Source: Halomarinibacterium sedimenti
GTDB taxonomy: Bacteria; Bacteroidota; Bacteroidia; Flavobacteriales; Flavobacteriaceae
DNA: 64,000 bases
Assembly: GCF_019312585.1 (NCBI RefSeq)
Contig: NZ_JAHWDP010000003.1
Location: forward strand, 248,001 to 312,000
Direction: 5' to 3'
In this document: positions 44,667-53,900 of the stretch, in pieces
Layout: each line of letters begins with the position of its first letter
How positions within the stretch are numbered: the stretch's first letter is position 1
The notes under the pieces: generated by a model
Databases searched by the model: none
What the model was told of the DNA's origin: nothing
Seen by the model: the letters and a program-made list of their open reading frames with translations, nothing else
Translations under genes and position numbers: made by a program

Positions 44667-45107
44667 TTATTGCTTATCGTAATAGCTATATGCTAATTCT
44701 ACTGTTTCTAAAGGAACTTCGTTTTGTTGTGATCTTAGTTCTGAAATTTCAAATTTTACAGGGTATGCGTTAAAGAAATTCCATCTCATAAGTATTTGCC
44801 CTTCACTATCATGCAAAGTAACATTTATATCTTTTGGCGTGATTCCTTGGTCAAAGGCACTGCTAAAGGCAGTTTTGCACCAATTAAGGAATTGTGAGTT
44901 TGAGTTAACAATGGCTCGCTGAAGCACTAAATTTTGATACTCGGCCGTTTTTGGTATGCGATGTATAAATCTATTTTCCCCACCATTTTCTACCTCTTCT
45001 ATGCCCATTTCATGACTCAATCCGGAAACTTCCTTAAAAGCAATTTCCTCACCATCAACATTTAGTGAAAAATAAAATCCGACAGGTGGTTCAATTATCC
45101 AATTCAT
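44667..45107 (-). CDS. gp19-type contractile-tail tube protein (orphan)
   Basis: 146 aa. MNWIIEPPVGFYFSLNVDGEEIAFKEVSGLSHEMGIEEV ... VLQRAIVNSNSQFLNWCKTAF ... MRWNFFNAYPVKFEISELRSQQNEVPLETVELAYSYY is the layout of T4 gp19-like tube proteins: an early FxxVSGL strand, the LxRG-like LQRAI, and the late WxFxNAYPxK ... ETxELxY. These form the inner tube of phage tails and extracellular contractile injection systems. No sheath, baseplate or ATPase gene is nearby, so it is an orphan or a remnant. A perfect palindrome lies 10 nt before its start. Confidence 0.8.
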   Translation of the reverse strand: MNWIIEPPVGFYFSLNVDGEEIAFKEVSGLSHEMGIEEVENGGENRFIHRIPKTAEYQNLVLQRAIVNSNSQFLNWCKTAFSSAFDQGITPKDINVTLHDSEGQILMRWNFFNAYPVKFEISELRSQQNEVPLETVELAYSYYDKQ

Positions 45108-45116
45108 ATTATAAAG

Positions 45117-45141
45117 CTTCGTTTAACACTGTTAAACGAAG
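45117..45141. promoter_or_regulatory. Perfect 25-nt palindrome at the tail tube gene start
   Basis: 12-bp arms CTTCGTTTAACA / TGTTAAACGAAG around one base. It lies 10 nt upstream of the tube-gene ATG on the minus strand. It could be an operator or, in the mRNA, a 12-bp hairpin that hides the start. Confidence 0.7.
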
Positions 45142-45249
45142 TTCGTCTATTTTCACTTTAAAACCAACCGGGTTTCACCCCTATTTATTCTTAGTTTTCA
45201 ACAAACTAACTCCTTTTTATACAAATAACTCACCGCCTGTATCACTCAC

Positions 45250-45362
45250 CCATCAAGCTACTTTGCTTGGTAACACTAAGGTGTAGCATACCAAAAACCA
45301 CAAAGCGCGCTTGGATAGTCTCCCCCACCTCCAAGCTATTTTACAACGCTTTATGGCTGGCA
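45250..45362. other. Hairpin-dense non-coding region
   Basis: Several hairpins sit within 110 nt: CAAGC / GCTTG (45254-45269), TTGGTA / TACCAA with inner ACAC / GTGT (45267-45294), and GCTTGGA / TCCAAGC (45309-45336, loop TAGTCTCCCCCACC) nested in AAAGCG / CGCTTT (45302-45352). No gene was seen in the 320-nt gap. It may be a structured RNA, a recombination or packaging site, or an element remnant. Confidence 0.45.
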
Positions 45363-45412
45363 TAAAATGAGATTGTGTATCACAAATTGCGAATAAATAG
45401 TACAAAATACCA

Positions 45413-45428
45413 TACGTATTTATACGTA
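45413..45428. promoter_or_regulatory. Palindromic site 2 (TACGTATTTATACGTA)
   Basis: Perfect inverted repeat TACGTAT / ATACGTA around TT, 2 nt from the galM stop and about 300 nt upstream of the tube gene. It is the second copy of the site at 43773-43788. Confidence 0.5.
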
Positions 45429-45429
45429 A

Positions 45430-46356
45430 TTAGCTCGTTTTAAAGGCATAGCCTATTTCATTAACATAGGTTTCGGCAGGGAGTACTACAGAAGAAGGAA
45501 AATGGGTTTGGTTGGGGGCATCTGGGAAGTTTTGGCACTCAAAACAAATGGCAGGAAATGTTGTAAAGGTATCATGGTCTCGTAATCCCATCTGCGGGAA
45601 ATCTTGCGGCGTAAACAACACCAAACTAGGCTGATTGGTCGTTACCTGCATTTCAATCCCCGAAGTTTCAGAAAACAAAGTAGCTTTTATATCGCCCTTA
45701 TTTAACACAAAAGGGGTGTCGAGTCCGTAATGCCCATTAAAGTGAAGCGTTGTAGGCTTGGTATAATCAAAGGGAGTGTCTTTTACGTTTAGCAATCGTC
45801 CCGTTGGGACAAGTCGCTCGTTGGTTTCAAGTAGCTCGTCGCTGTGTATAAATAGCTTGTTGCCATGCACACTTCCTTTTCCATCCAAATTAAAATAAGA
45901 ATGATTGGTAAGGTTAAGCACCGTAGGAGCATCGGTAGTAGCGGTATAGGTAATTTGTAATCTATTTTCAACTAATTGATACTTGGCAAAAACCTTTACA
46001 GTTCCCGGAAAGCCATTAGCTCCAGCTTCGCTTTCCAAAGAGAACAGCACATAGGGTTGATCCGTTTCCACTACTTCCTCGACCTTCCAGAGTTGCGTAT
46101 CAAAACCCTTGTTGCCACCGTGAAGTGTAATTTCATCTTTAAGAGGATACAAAGTGTTGTTCAAGGTAAAACCTCCCTTGCTAATTCGCCCTGCATAGCG
46201 CCCAATGGTAGCACCTAGACAGTAATTATATTGTTGGTAATGGAAAGACGTATAGGCTTCGGCTTTAGGAAGTCCTACCACCACATCAATTAATTTTCCT
46301 TTCGCATTTGGGACTTGCAATCGCATGAGTGTGGCACCATAATTGGTTACTTTCAT
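45430..46356 (-). CDS. galM: Galactose mutarotase (aldose 1-epimerase)
   Basis: 308 aa from the first ATG at 46356. GATIGRYAGRISKGGFTLN, the LHGGNKGFD motif and the LTNHSYFNLDG motif mark the family; the catalytic His and Glu regions are present. It interconverts the alpha and beta forms of galactose or glucose. The first ATG is late: in-frame codons upstream (46357-46455) encode the usual first strand (ELQNPKDTIKINSESIEIQL and on) but contain no ATG, GTG or TTG before a stop. The true start is therefore uncertain. Confidence 0.88.
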   Translation of the reverse strand: MKVTNYGATLMRLQVPNAKGKLIDVVVGLPKAEAYTSFHYQQYNYCLGATIGRYAGRISKGGFTLNNTLYPLKDEITLHGGNKGFDTQLWKVEEVVETDQPYVLFSLESEAGANGFPGTVKVFAKYQLVENRLQITYTATTDAPTVLNLTNHSYFNLDGKGSVHGNKLFIHSDELLETNERLVPTGRLLNVKDTPFDYTKPTTLHFNGHYGLDTPFVLNKGDIKATLFSETSGIEMQVTTNQPSLVLFTPQDFPQMGLRDHDTFTTFPAICFECQNFPDAPNQTHFPSSVVLPAETYVNEIGYAFKTS

Positions 46357-46462
46357 CTGGATTCCTGAAGGCCCAGTAAGTTGTATTTCTATACTTTCTG
46401 AATTAATTTTTATGGTATCTTTAGGGTTCTGAAGTTCTAATATAAAACTATAAAATTAATTA

Positions 46463-47350
46463 ATGCATAAGTTATTTAGGTTCCCACAATTATTTCTCTT
46501 TTTCCTTTTCTCTTTAACCACCACACTTTTTTTTGCTCAAGGAGAAACCGATGTCTACCTCGTTGACATTCAGGAAACAGACCAAGGGTTCTCGTTTGAG
46601 AACTTCAGAAATATTTCAAACAATGAGGGGTATGACAATCAGCCGTATTTTAAAGACGACACCACCCTACTCTATGCACGAACGCATGGAGGACAAACCG
46701 ATATTAGTGTTTTAAATCTTTCTGAACATACCGAAAAGTACTTCAACACCAAAACCGAAGGCGGCGAATACTCGCCACAGCCTGTCCCTAATAGTAACGA
46801 TATTACAGCAGTTCGCCTTGACCCTGATGGGAAACAGCGCTTGTATCGCTATACTGAAGCGGGTACATCGGAAGAATTTATTCCAGATTTGGTCGTTGCC
46901 TATTACACACTTTACAATGAACATACCGTGGTAAGCTCCATCATTGAAGGAGACGATTTGCACTTGGTGGTCTATGACCTTACAGAAGGGAAAAGCTACA
47001 AATTACTGAAAGGAAGTGGGCGTTCTATCCACTCCATTCCCGATACAAAAGCTACGAGTTATACCGCTAAAAACGAGGAAGGCAACTTTGATGTGTATCA
47101 GCTAGACATGGAAACCTTAGAAAGTTTTTTCGTGTGCCAGTTACCCATTGGCATTGAGGATTATGTCTGGATAACCGATTATAAAATCATCATTGGAAGT
47201 GGTGCACAACTTTTTTTATATGACCTATTCGGAAATGGAGATTGGAATAAAATCGCCGATTTTTCTGAAAAAGGAATTACGAATATTACGCGTTTGTCCA
47301 TAAGCCCTAATGGTACTAAATTAGCTTTCGTAGCTGAAACAAAAAAATAA
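46463..47350 (+). CDS. Secreted TolB-like beta-propeller protein
   Basis: 295 aa. Signal peptide MHKLFRFPQLFLFFLFSLTTTLFFAQ is followed by a TolB-type propeller with PD40-like blades: YDNQPYFKDDTTLLYART, GGEYSPQPVPNSNDITAVRLDPDGKQRLYRY and SISPNGTKLAFVAE. It probably acts in the periplasm or at the surface as a binding module. The 4-nt gap to the M28 peptidase gene suggests joint function or transcription. Divergent from galM with about 100 nt between. Confidence 0.75.
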   Translation: MHKLFRFPQLFLFFLFSLTTTLFFAQGETDVYLVDIQETDQGFSFENFRNISNNEGYDNQPYFKDDTTLLYARTHGGQTDISVLNLSEHTEKYFNTKTEGGEYSPQPVPNSNDITAVRLDPDGKQRLYRYTEAGTSEEFIPDLVVAYYTLYNEHTVVSSIIEGDDLHLVVYDLTEGKSYKLLKGSGRSIHSIPDTKATSYTAKNEEGNFDVYQLDMETLESFFVCQLPIGIEDYVWITDYKIIIGSGAQLFLYDLFGNGDWNKIADFSEKGITNITRLSISPNGTKLAFVAETKK

Positions 47351-47354
47351 ATTT

Positions 47355-48722
47355 ATGAAGGTATTTATATCCCCTTTTGAAGGGGAAACAAGGGGAATGT
47401 TTTTATTGGTTCTCACTTTTTTCGGACTAAGCTTGGGATATTCCCAAACCGATACCCGATTGTACGATATTATTGCTGAAGTTTCTTCCCAACGAATTGA
47501 AAAAGACATCACCACGCTTGCCAATTTTGGAACACGACATACCTTAAGCGATACGATCTCAAACACTCGAGGTATTGGTGCTGCCCGACGATGGATTAAA
47601 AAAGAATTTGAAACCATTTCAAAAGATTGTAACGACTGTTTGGAAGTGTTTTTTCAGAAAGATTTGGTAAAAGCAGGAGAAAATAACCGCATCACCAAAG
47701 ATGTTTGGGTGGTAAACGTAGTGGCAATACAAAAGGGTACCAAATACCCCAATCGATTTATTATTATGAGTGGCGATATCGATTCCAGAATAAGCGACCC
47801 TAATAACTATACCGACGATGCTCCAGGAGCCAACGACAATGCCAGTGGAATGGCTGGCACCTTGGAAGCTGCAAGAGTCTTAAGTAACTACACTTTTGAA
47901 AATAGCATCATCTACCTTGGCTTAAGCGGCGAAGAACAAGGACTCTTTGGCGGAAAAGGTTTTGCCGAATACGCCAAACAAAACGGCATGGAAATCATAG
48001 GCATTTTTAACAACGATATGATAGGAAACACTACTGGTGTAGATGGCGTTGAAAGTAATCGATATTTTAGAATTTTTAGCGAACCCGTCCCTCCCACCGA
48101 AACCGATAGAGAACGCAATGCCCGTCGATTTTATGGCGGCGAAGTGGATGGCATTTCGAGACAACTGGCACGATACGTCTATACAACAACCAAAACCTAT
48201 ATGCCCGAAATGAACCCTATGATGATTTATCGTTTGGACCGTTTTGGTCGTGGGGGTCATCACCGTCCGTTTAACGATGCCGGTTTTGCAGGCATTAGAA
48301 TTATGGAAGCGCACGAAAATTACACCCAACAACATCAAGACATTCGTATGGAAAATGGTATTGAATACGGTGATAAATTAAAATTCGTCAATTTTGAATA
48401 TGCCAAAAAGCTCACTGCCGTAAATGCTATTAATTTGGCACGTTTGGCGTGGGCACCTCCTGCGCCAAAAAATGTGTCCATAGGTGGTATTGTAGAGCCT
48501 TCTGCCAAATTAAAATGGGATAAAGTGGACGGAGCCAAAGGCTATATTATTTATTGGCGAGACACTACTTCCCCTACTTGGGATTATAGCAGATATGTAG
48601 GTGATGTTTCAGAATTTACTTTAGAAGGAATTGTTATTGATAATTTCTTTTTTGGAGTGGCTTCGGTGAGTAAAGACGGTCACGAAAGCGTTGTTGTATT
48701 TCCAAATTCAATCATGAGATAA
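47355..48722 (+). CDS. M28 family metallopeptidase with altered first metal ligand
   Basis: 455 aa. The signal segment is MFLLVLTFFGLSLGYSQ (from residue 15). M28 motifs: MSGDIDSR, DDAPGANDNASGMAGTLEAARVLS, SGEEQGLFGGKGFAEYAK and IGIFNNDMIGN, giving the two-zinc site. In most M28 enzymes the first motif is GHxDS; here it is GDIDS, so the first His ligand is Asp. A fibronectin-like C-terminal segment (ASVSKDGHESVVVFP) ends it. The N-terminus carries an insertion-like stretch (ISPFEGETRGM). Probably a secreted aminopeptidase. Confidence 0.85.
   Translation: MKVFISPFEGETRGMFLLVLTFFGLSLGYSQTDTRLYDIIAEVSSQRIEKDITTLANFGTRHTLSDTISNTRGIGAARRWIKKEFETISKDCNDCLEVFFQKDLVKAGENNRITKDVWVVNVVAIQKGTKYPNRFIIMSGDIDSRISDPNNYTDDAPGANDNASGMAGTLEAARVLSNYTFENSIIYLGLSGEEQGLFGGKGFAEYAKQNGMEIIGIFNNDMIGNTTGVDGVESNRYFRIFSEPVPPTETDRERNARRFYGGEVDGISRQLARYVYTTTKTYMPEMNPMMIYRLDRFGRGGHHRPFNDAGFAGIRIMEAHENYTQQHQDIRMENGIEYGDKLKFVNFEYAKKLTAVNAINLARLAWAPPAPKNVSIGGIVEPSAKLKWDKVDGAKGYIIYWRDTTSPTWDYSRYVGDVSEFTLEGIVIDNFFFGVASVSKDGHESVVVFPNSIMR
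47369..47399. repeat. REP-like insertion in the M28 signal peptide
   Basis: CCCCTT / AAGGGG hairpin (47371-47385) followed by AAACAAGGGGAATG. It encodes ISPFEGETRGM inside what otherwise reads MKVF-LLVLTFFGLS. Its removal would restore a normal signal peptide start, so a short palindromic repeat seems to have entered the gene in frame. Confidence 0.5.
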
Positions 48723-48723
48723 T

Positions 48724-50349
48724 ATGAAAAAATGTATTGGTTCAATACTGTTTTTAAGTTTCGCACTTTCAGTACAAGCACAATTTACAAAACAAGATAC
48801 CTTGCGCGGTAGCATCACTCCGGAAAGAGCATGGTGGGATTTACAACAATATGACCTTAAGGTAGAAGTATTCCCAGAAGCACGATCCATACAAGGGGTC
48901 AATACCATTACTTATACAGTACTAGAATCGAAAGAGGTAATGCAAATTGACCTTCAAAACCCTATGAAAATTGAAAAAGTGACTCAAAAAGGCAAGGAAC
49001 TTTCATTCACTTCAGAAGGAAGCGCTCATTTTATAAACCTAAAAGAAAAACAGAAAAAAGGAGCGACTAACACACTAACCATACAATTTTCAGGAACGCC
49101 AAAGGTCGCTCGGAATCCGCCTTGGGATGGCGGGTTTACTTGGCGAAAAGACAGCCAAGGAAATCATTTTATTGCCAATTCTAATCAAGGAATTGGTTCC
49201 AGTATTTGGTGGCCTAATAAGGATCACCCTGCTGACGAACCCGACAAAGGGGTACATCTTGAAATTACAGTCCCTTCCAATCTAGTAGCTGTAGGGAATG
49301 GAAGGCTTATAAATACACAAGATAAAGGAGACAAAAAAACGTGGACTTGGAGAGTGGTAAACCCCATCAATAACTACGCTATCAATGTGAATATTGGAGA
49401 TTACGTACACTTTTCAGAAAAATACAAAGGAGAAAAAGGGGAACTCGATATGGATTATTGGGTGCTTCTTGAAAATGAAGCAAAAGCAAAAGCCCAATTT
49501 AAACAAGCCCCTATGATGATGGAAGCCTTTGAACATTGGTTTGGCCCCTACCCTTTTTATGAAGACAGTTTTAAGCTTGTAGAAGTACCTTATTTGGGAA
49601 TGGAGCACCAAAGCAGTGTAACCTATGGGAATGGCTACGCAAATGGGTATTTAGGAAACGATTTAAGTGGCTCTGGTTGGGGATTAAAATTCGATTTTAT
49701 TATTATTCATGAAGCAGGACACGAGTGGTTTGCCAATAATATTACGAATAAAGATGTCGCCGATATGTGGATTCACGAAGGATTTACCGCCTATTCTGAA
49801 AATTTGTATTTGGATTATCACTTCGGAAAAGAAGCCTCCAGCGAATATGTGGTAGGGACTCGTAAAATAATTCGTAATGACCGTCCTGTCATTGGCACCT
49901 ATAATGTAAGCCACAGTGGTAGTAGTGATATGTATTACAAAGGAGCAAACATTTTACATACGCTACGACAATTGCTGGAAGACGATGAGAAATGGCGCAG
50001 TATTCTTCGAGGATTAAATACAGTCTTTTACCATCAAACCGTTACGAGCCAGCAGGTGGAAGAGTATATTAGTAAGCAATCTGGAATTGATTTAACCGAA
50101 TTTTGGCAGCAATATCTTAGAACGACTATGATTCCAAAAGTGGAATACAAAATTATAGAGAATACACTTTCGTTTAGGTATACCAACATTATTGAAAAAT
50201 TTGATATGCCTGTTATTATGGTGATCAATGGAAAGGAAGAATGGATTTTCCCTACTTCAGAATGGAAAAGCAAAGAATTTAAATCCACTATTGAATCTGC
50301 GACTATTAAGCCCGACTTTTATGTTGAATCCGAAGTATTGAAAAACTAA
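48724..50349 (+). CDS. M1 family aminopeptidase
   Basis: 541 aa. Signal peptide MKKCIGSILFLSFALSVQAQ. The zinc motif HEAGHEWFANN and the third ligand Glu in HEGFTAYSENLYL are complete. The exopeptidase loop appears as GMEHQSSVTYGN, a variant of GAMEN. N-terminal beta-saddle domain (QYDLKVEVFPEARSIQGVN) precedes it. It removes amino acids from the N-termini of peptides in the periplasm. It starts 2 nt after the M28 gene and shares one base with the next gene. Confidence 0.93.
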   Translation: MKKCIGSILFLSFALSVQAQFTKQDTLRGSITPERAWWDLQQYDLKVEVFPEARSIQGVNTITYTVLESKEVMQIDLQNPMKIEKVTQKGKELSFTSEGSAHFINLKEKQKKGATNTLTIQFSGTPKVARNPPWDGGFTWRKDSQGNHFIANSNQGIGSSIWWPNKDHPADEPDKGVHLEITVPSNLVAVGNGRLINTQDKGDKKTWTWRVVNPINNYAINVNIGDYVHFSEKYKGEKGELDMDYWVLLENEAKAKAQFKQAPMMMEAFEHWFGPYPFYEDSFKLVEVPYLGMEHQSSVTYGNGYANGYLGNDLSGSGWGLKFDFIIIHEAGHEWFANNITNKDVADMWIHEGFTAYSENLYLDYHFGKEASSEYVVGTRKIIRNDRPVIGTYNVSHSGSSDMYYKGANILHTLRQLLEDDEKWRSILRGLNTVFYHQTVTSQQVEEYISKQSGIDLTEFWQQYLRTTMIPKVEYKIIENTLSFRYTNIIEKFDMPVIMVINGKEEWIFPTSEWKSKEFKSTIESATIKPDFYVESEVLKN

Positions 50350-50924
50350 TGGAAAAACCCGAATTGTATTTCCCAAGAGATGTAGAATGGCGAGAATGGC
50401 TACACGACTACCATAAAGAATACGCACAAGGAGTCCATTTAATTTTTTATAAAGTAGACATGGAAATCCCTTCGATGCGGTGGGAGGAAGCTGTAAAAGT
50501 CGCCCTATGTTATGGTTGGATTGATAGTACTGTAAAAAGTTTGGGCAATGGAAAAAGGCAGCAATATTTTTGCCCTAGAAACCCGAAAAGTTTCTGGAGC
50601 GCCTTAAACAAAAAATACATCGAAGAATTAGAAGCAGAAGGCTTAATACACGATAGTGGTTGGGAAATGATTCACCACGCCAAAAAAACTGGCACTTGGT
50701 CTGCCATGGACGATGTTGAAAATTTAGTGATTCCTGAAGATCTTCAAAATGCCTTTGCATTACACCCACAAGCTTTTAAAAACTATCAAGATTTTGCACC
50801 TAGCTATCAAAAAGGGTATTTAAGTTGGTTGTTTCAAGCCAAGAGAGCGGAAACGCGATTAAAAAGAATTCATGAAATAATCCAGCTTTGTCAATCAGGT
50901 ATTAAATCACGACAATCATTTTAG
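50349..50924 (+). CDS. YdeI/OmpD-associated family protein
   Basis: 191 aa, no signal peptide. FPRDVEWREWLHDYHKE, the MRWEEAVKVALCYGWIDSTVKSLGNGKRQQYFCPRNPKSFWSALN core and the helical end (YLSWLFQAKRAETRLKRIHEI) match the YdeI family. Members are linked to resistance to some peptides or solvents, but the biochemical role is unknown. Its ATG overlaps the M1 stop by one base, so it is co-translated with it. Confidence 0.85.
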   Translation: MEKPELYFPRDVEWREWLHDYHKEYAQGVHLIFYKVDMEIPSMRWEEAVKVALCYGWIDSTVKSLGNGKRQQYFCPRNPKSFWSALNKKYIEELEAEGLIHDSGWEMIHHAKKTGTWSAMDDVENLVIPEDLQNAFALHPQAFKNYQDFAPSYQKGYLSWLFQAKRAETRLKRIHEIIQLCQSGIKSRQSF

Positions 50925-50965
50925 TTAAAATAACTATCTTTAAAAACGATCCAAAAACCAACCTA

Positions 50966-53900
50966 ATGAGAATATTATTATCACTTCTGGCATTGTCTTT
51001 TACACTCACAATTCAGGCACAAAAAAAGAAAGACAAAAAAGAAGAACCACAAAAATGGGATGTTGCCAACCCTGGTGACGACTTTAACTACAAGCCACAT
51101 AGTTTTACTACCAACGAGGGAACTTGGATGAACTTAGATGTAAGTCCCAATGGGCAAACCATTGCTTTCGATTTATTAGGAGATATCTATACAATGCCAA
51201 TAACGGGCGGAAAAGCAAAGGCTATTAGAACAGGAATACCTTTTGAAATTCAACCACGTTTTAGCCCTGATGGCACTAAAATTTCGTTTACGAGTGATGC
51301 AGGCGGTGGTGATAATATTTGGGTAATGAATGTGGACGGAAGCGATGCAAAACAAGTTACCAAAGAAGATTTTAGACTCCTCAATAATGCAGTCTGGACT
51401 CCCGATGGAAACTTCCTAATTGCTAGAAAACACTTTACCTCTGGTAGGAGCTTGGGCGCTGGCGAAATGTGGCAATACCATATTACAGGCGGAAGCGGAC
51501 TTCAATTGACCAAACGCAAAAATGACCAGCAAGATGTGAACGAACCCTTTGTTTCGGCAGATGGCAAATATCTGTATTACAGTGAGGATGTTTATCCGGG
51601 AGGTTACTTTCAGTATAACAAAGACCCAAATAAGCAAATTTATGCCATTCAACGTTACAGTTTTGAAGACGGTAAAACCGAAACTATTACCGGGGGACCT
51701 GGTGGAGCAGCGCGACCTGCTGTCTCACCCGACGGAAAAATGCTCGCCTTTGTAAAACGTGTTCGTACCAAAAGTGTTTTATACATTCACAACCTCGAAA
51801 CGGGTGAAGAATGGCCTATTTATGACAGTTTAAACAAAGATCAGCAAGAAGCTTGGGCCATATTTGGCGTCTATCCTAACTTCGATTGGATGCCTAATAA
51901 TACCGAATTAGTCTTTTGGAGTGGTGGAAAAATTCTGAAGATAAACATCAATACATTGGCTATTACCAACATCCAATTTGAAGCCGATGTAACGATAGAT
52001 TTAGCAGAAACGGTGCATTTTAACACTCCTATTGAAGACAGTTTGTTTACTCCTAAAATGATTCGTCAAGCGGTCACTTCTCCCAATGGAAAGACACTAG
52101 TTTTCCAAGCGTTAGGACATCTTTGGAAAAAGGAATTACCCAATGGAACACCGCAGCGATTAACGGCCTCTTCAGATTTTGAGTTTGAGCCTTCTTTTTC
52201 ACCTAATGGAAATGACATTGTATATGTTACTTGGAACGATTTAGAAAAGGGTGCTATCATGAAAATTTCATTACAAGGGGGAACTCCAGTGAAACTATCT
52301 TCTAATAAAGGTATTTATAGAACCCCTTCTTATGCGCCAAATGGTTCTACAATTGTTTTTCAGAAAGAAAATGGAAACCTTGACCAAGGTCGGTCGTTTA
52401 CCAAAGAAGCCGGAATATATACCATGAATACCAATGGTGGGAATGAAAAAAAGATAACAGAAAATGGGGAATTTCCTTTATTCAGTAAGGATGGAAAGCG
52501 AATATTTTTACAAACGGGAGGTAGCTATTTTGGGGCATTGACCAAAAAATTAATTAGTGTAAACCTCAACGGAAATGATGAAAAAGAACACATTTCTTCA
52601 AAATACGCAAACCGTTTAGTACCAAGCCCAGATAATAATTGGATTGCGTTTATACATCTACACAAAGTGTACATCGCCCCATTAATTATGAATGGTCAAT
52701 CGATAGACATAGATAATAAATCCAGTTTTGCTCCCATTTCCCAATTAACGAAAGATGCCGGTACCAGCTTGCATTGGTCTGCAGATAGTAAAAAAGTGAA
52801 TTGGACGTTGGGAGATGAATATTTTAGCAATGATATAAAAGATCGATTTACATTTTTACCCAACTCTCCCAAGGAAGTTCCCGAAATGCAATCCCAAGGA
52901 ATTAAAATAGGATTGACGGCTCCCGTCGATAAACCTTCAGGAAAAATTGCGTTTACCAATGCAAGGATTATTACGCTGGAAGGCGCTACGGTTATCGAAA
53001 ACGGAACCCTGGTAGTAAATCAAAATCGAATTGAAAGTGTGGGAGAAACTTCAAAGATTACCATTCCTACAGATGCCAAAGTATATGATTTAAAAGGAAA
53101 AACCATTATTCCAGGATTGGTGGATGCACACGCGCACATTGGTGCTTTTAGAGGTGGGTTAACCGTTCAGCAAAATTGGCAGTTTATGGCTAATTTGGCT
53201 TTTGGCGTTACTACCGCACATGATCCTTCAGCCAATACCGAAACTGTGTTTACGCTTTCAGAATTACAAAAAAATGGTCAATTAGTTGGACCTCGCCTAT
53301 ACTCTACGGGATTCATACTTTATGGAGCCGATGCAGATATTAAGGCCTTGGTAAACAATCTGGAAGATGCTCGAAGTAGTATTCGCCGTACCAAAGCCTT
53401 TGGTGCCAAGAGTGTAAAGAGCTATAATCAACCACGTCGCGAACAACGACAACAAGTTCTAAAAGCTGCAAGAGAATTAGGCATAAATGTGGTTCCTGAA
53501 GGTGGCTCTACATTTTATCACAACATTACCATGGTAATAGATGGTCATACAGGTGTGGAGCATAATATTCCGGTGGCACCCGTCTATAAAGATGTTTTGG
53601 AAATTTGGGGAAAAAGTGGAACAGGGTATACCCCTACCCTTATTGTTAATTATGGTGGATTAAATGGGGAGTATTATTTTTATCAAAGAGATAACGTTTG
53701 GGAAAATGAAAAACTTCTAAAATTTACTCCAAGAGCAATTATAGATAGCCGTTCCCGCCATAGAACCATGGTACCTAATGAAGAATATGATAATGGCCAT
53801 ATTTTAGTATCTAATACCACGAAAGCATTGAGTGATGCTGGGGTAAAAGTGAATATGGGAGCCCACGGACAACTACAAGGTTTGGGTGCTCATTGGGAAA

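Noticed and set aside
43224..45107. Prophage
   Set aside because: Only one tail-type gene is present; no integrase, capsid, terminase or lysis genes, and the flanks are housekeeping genes.
45117..45362. Possible integron attC site (GTTTAAC / GTTAAAC and hairpins)
   Set aside because: The palindrome has the RYYYAAC and GTTRRRY forms, but they are one base apart instead of bracketing a long stem, and no integrase or cassette is present.
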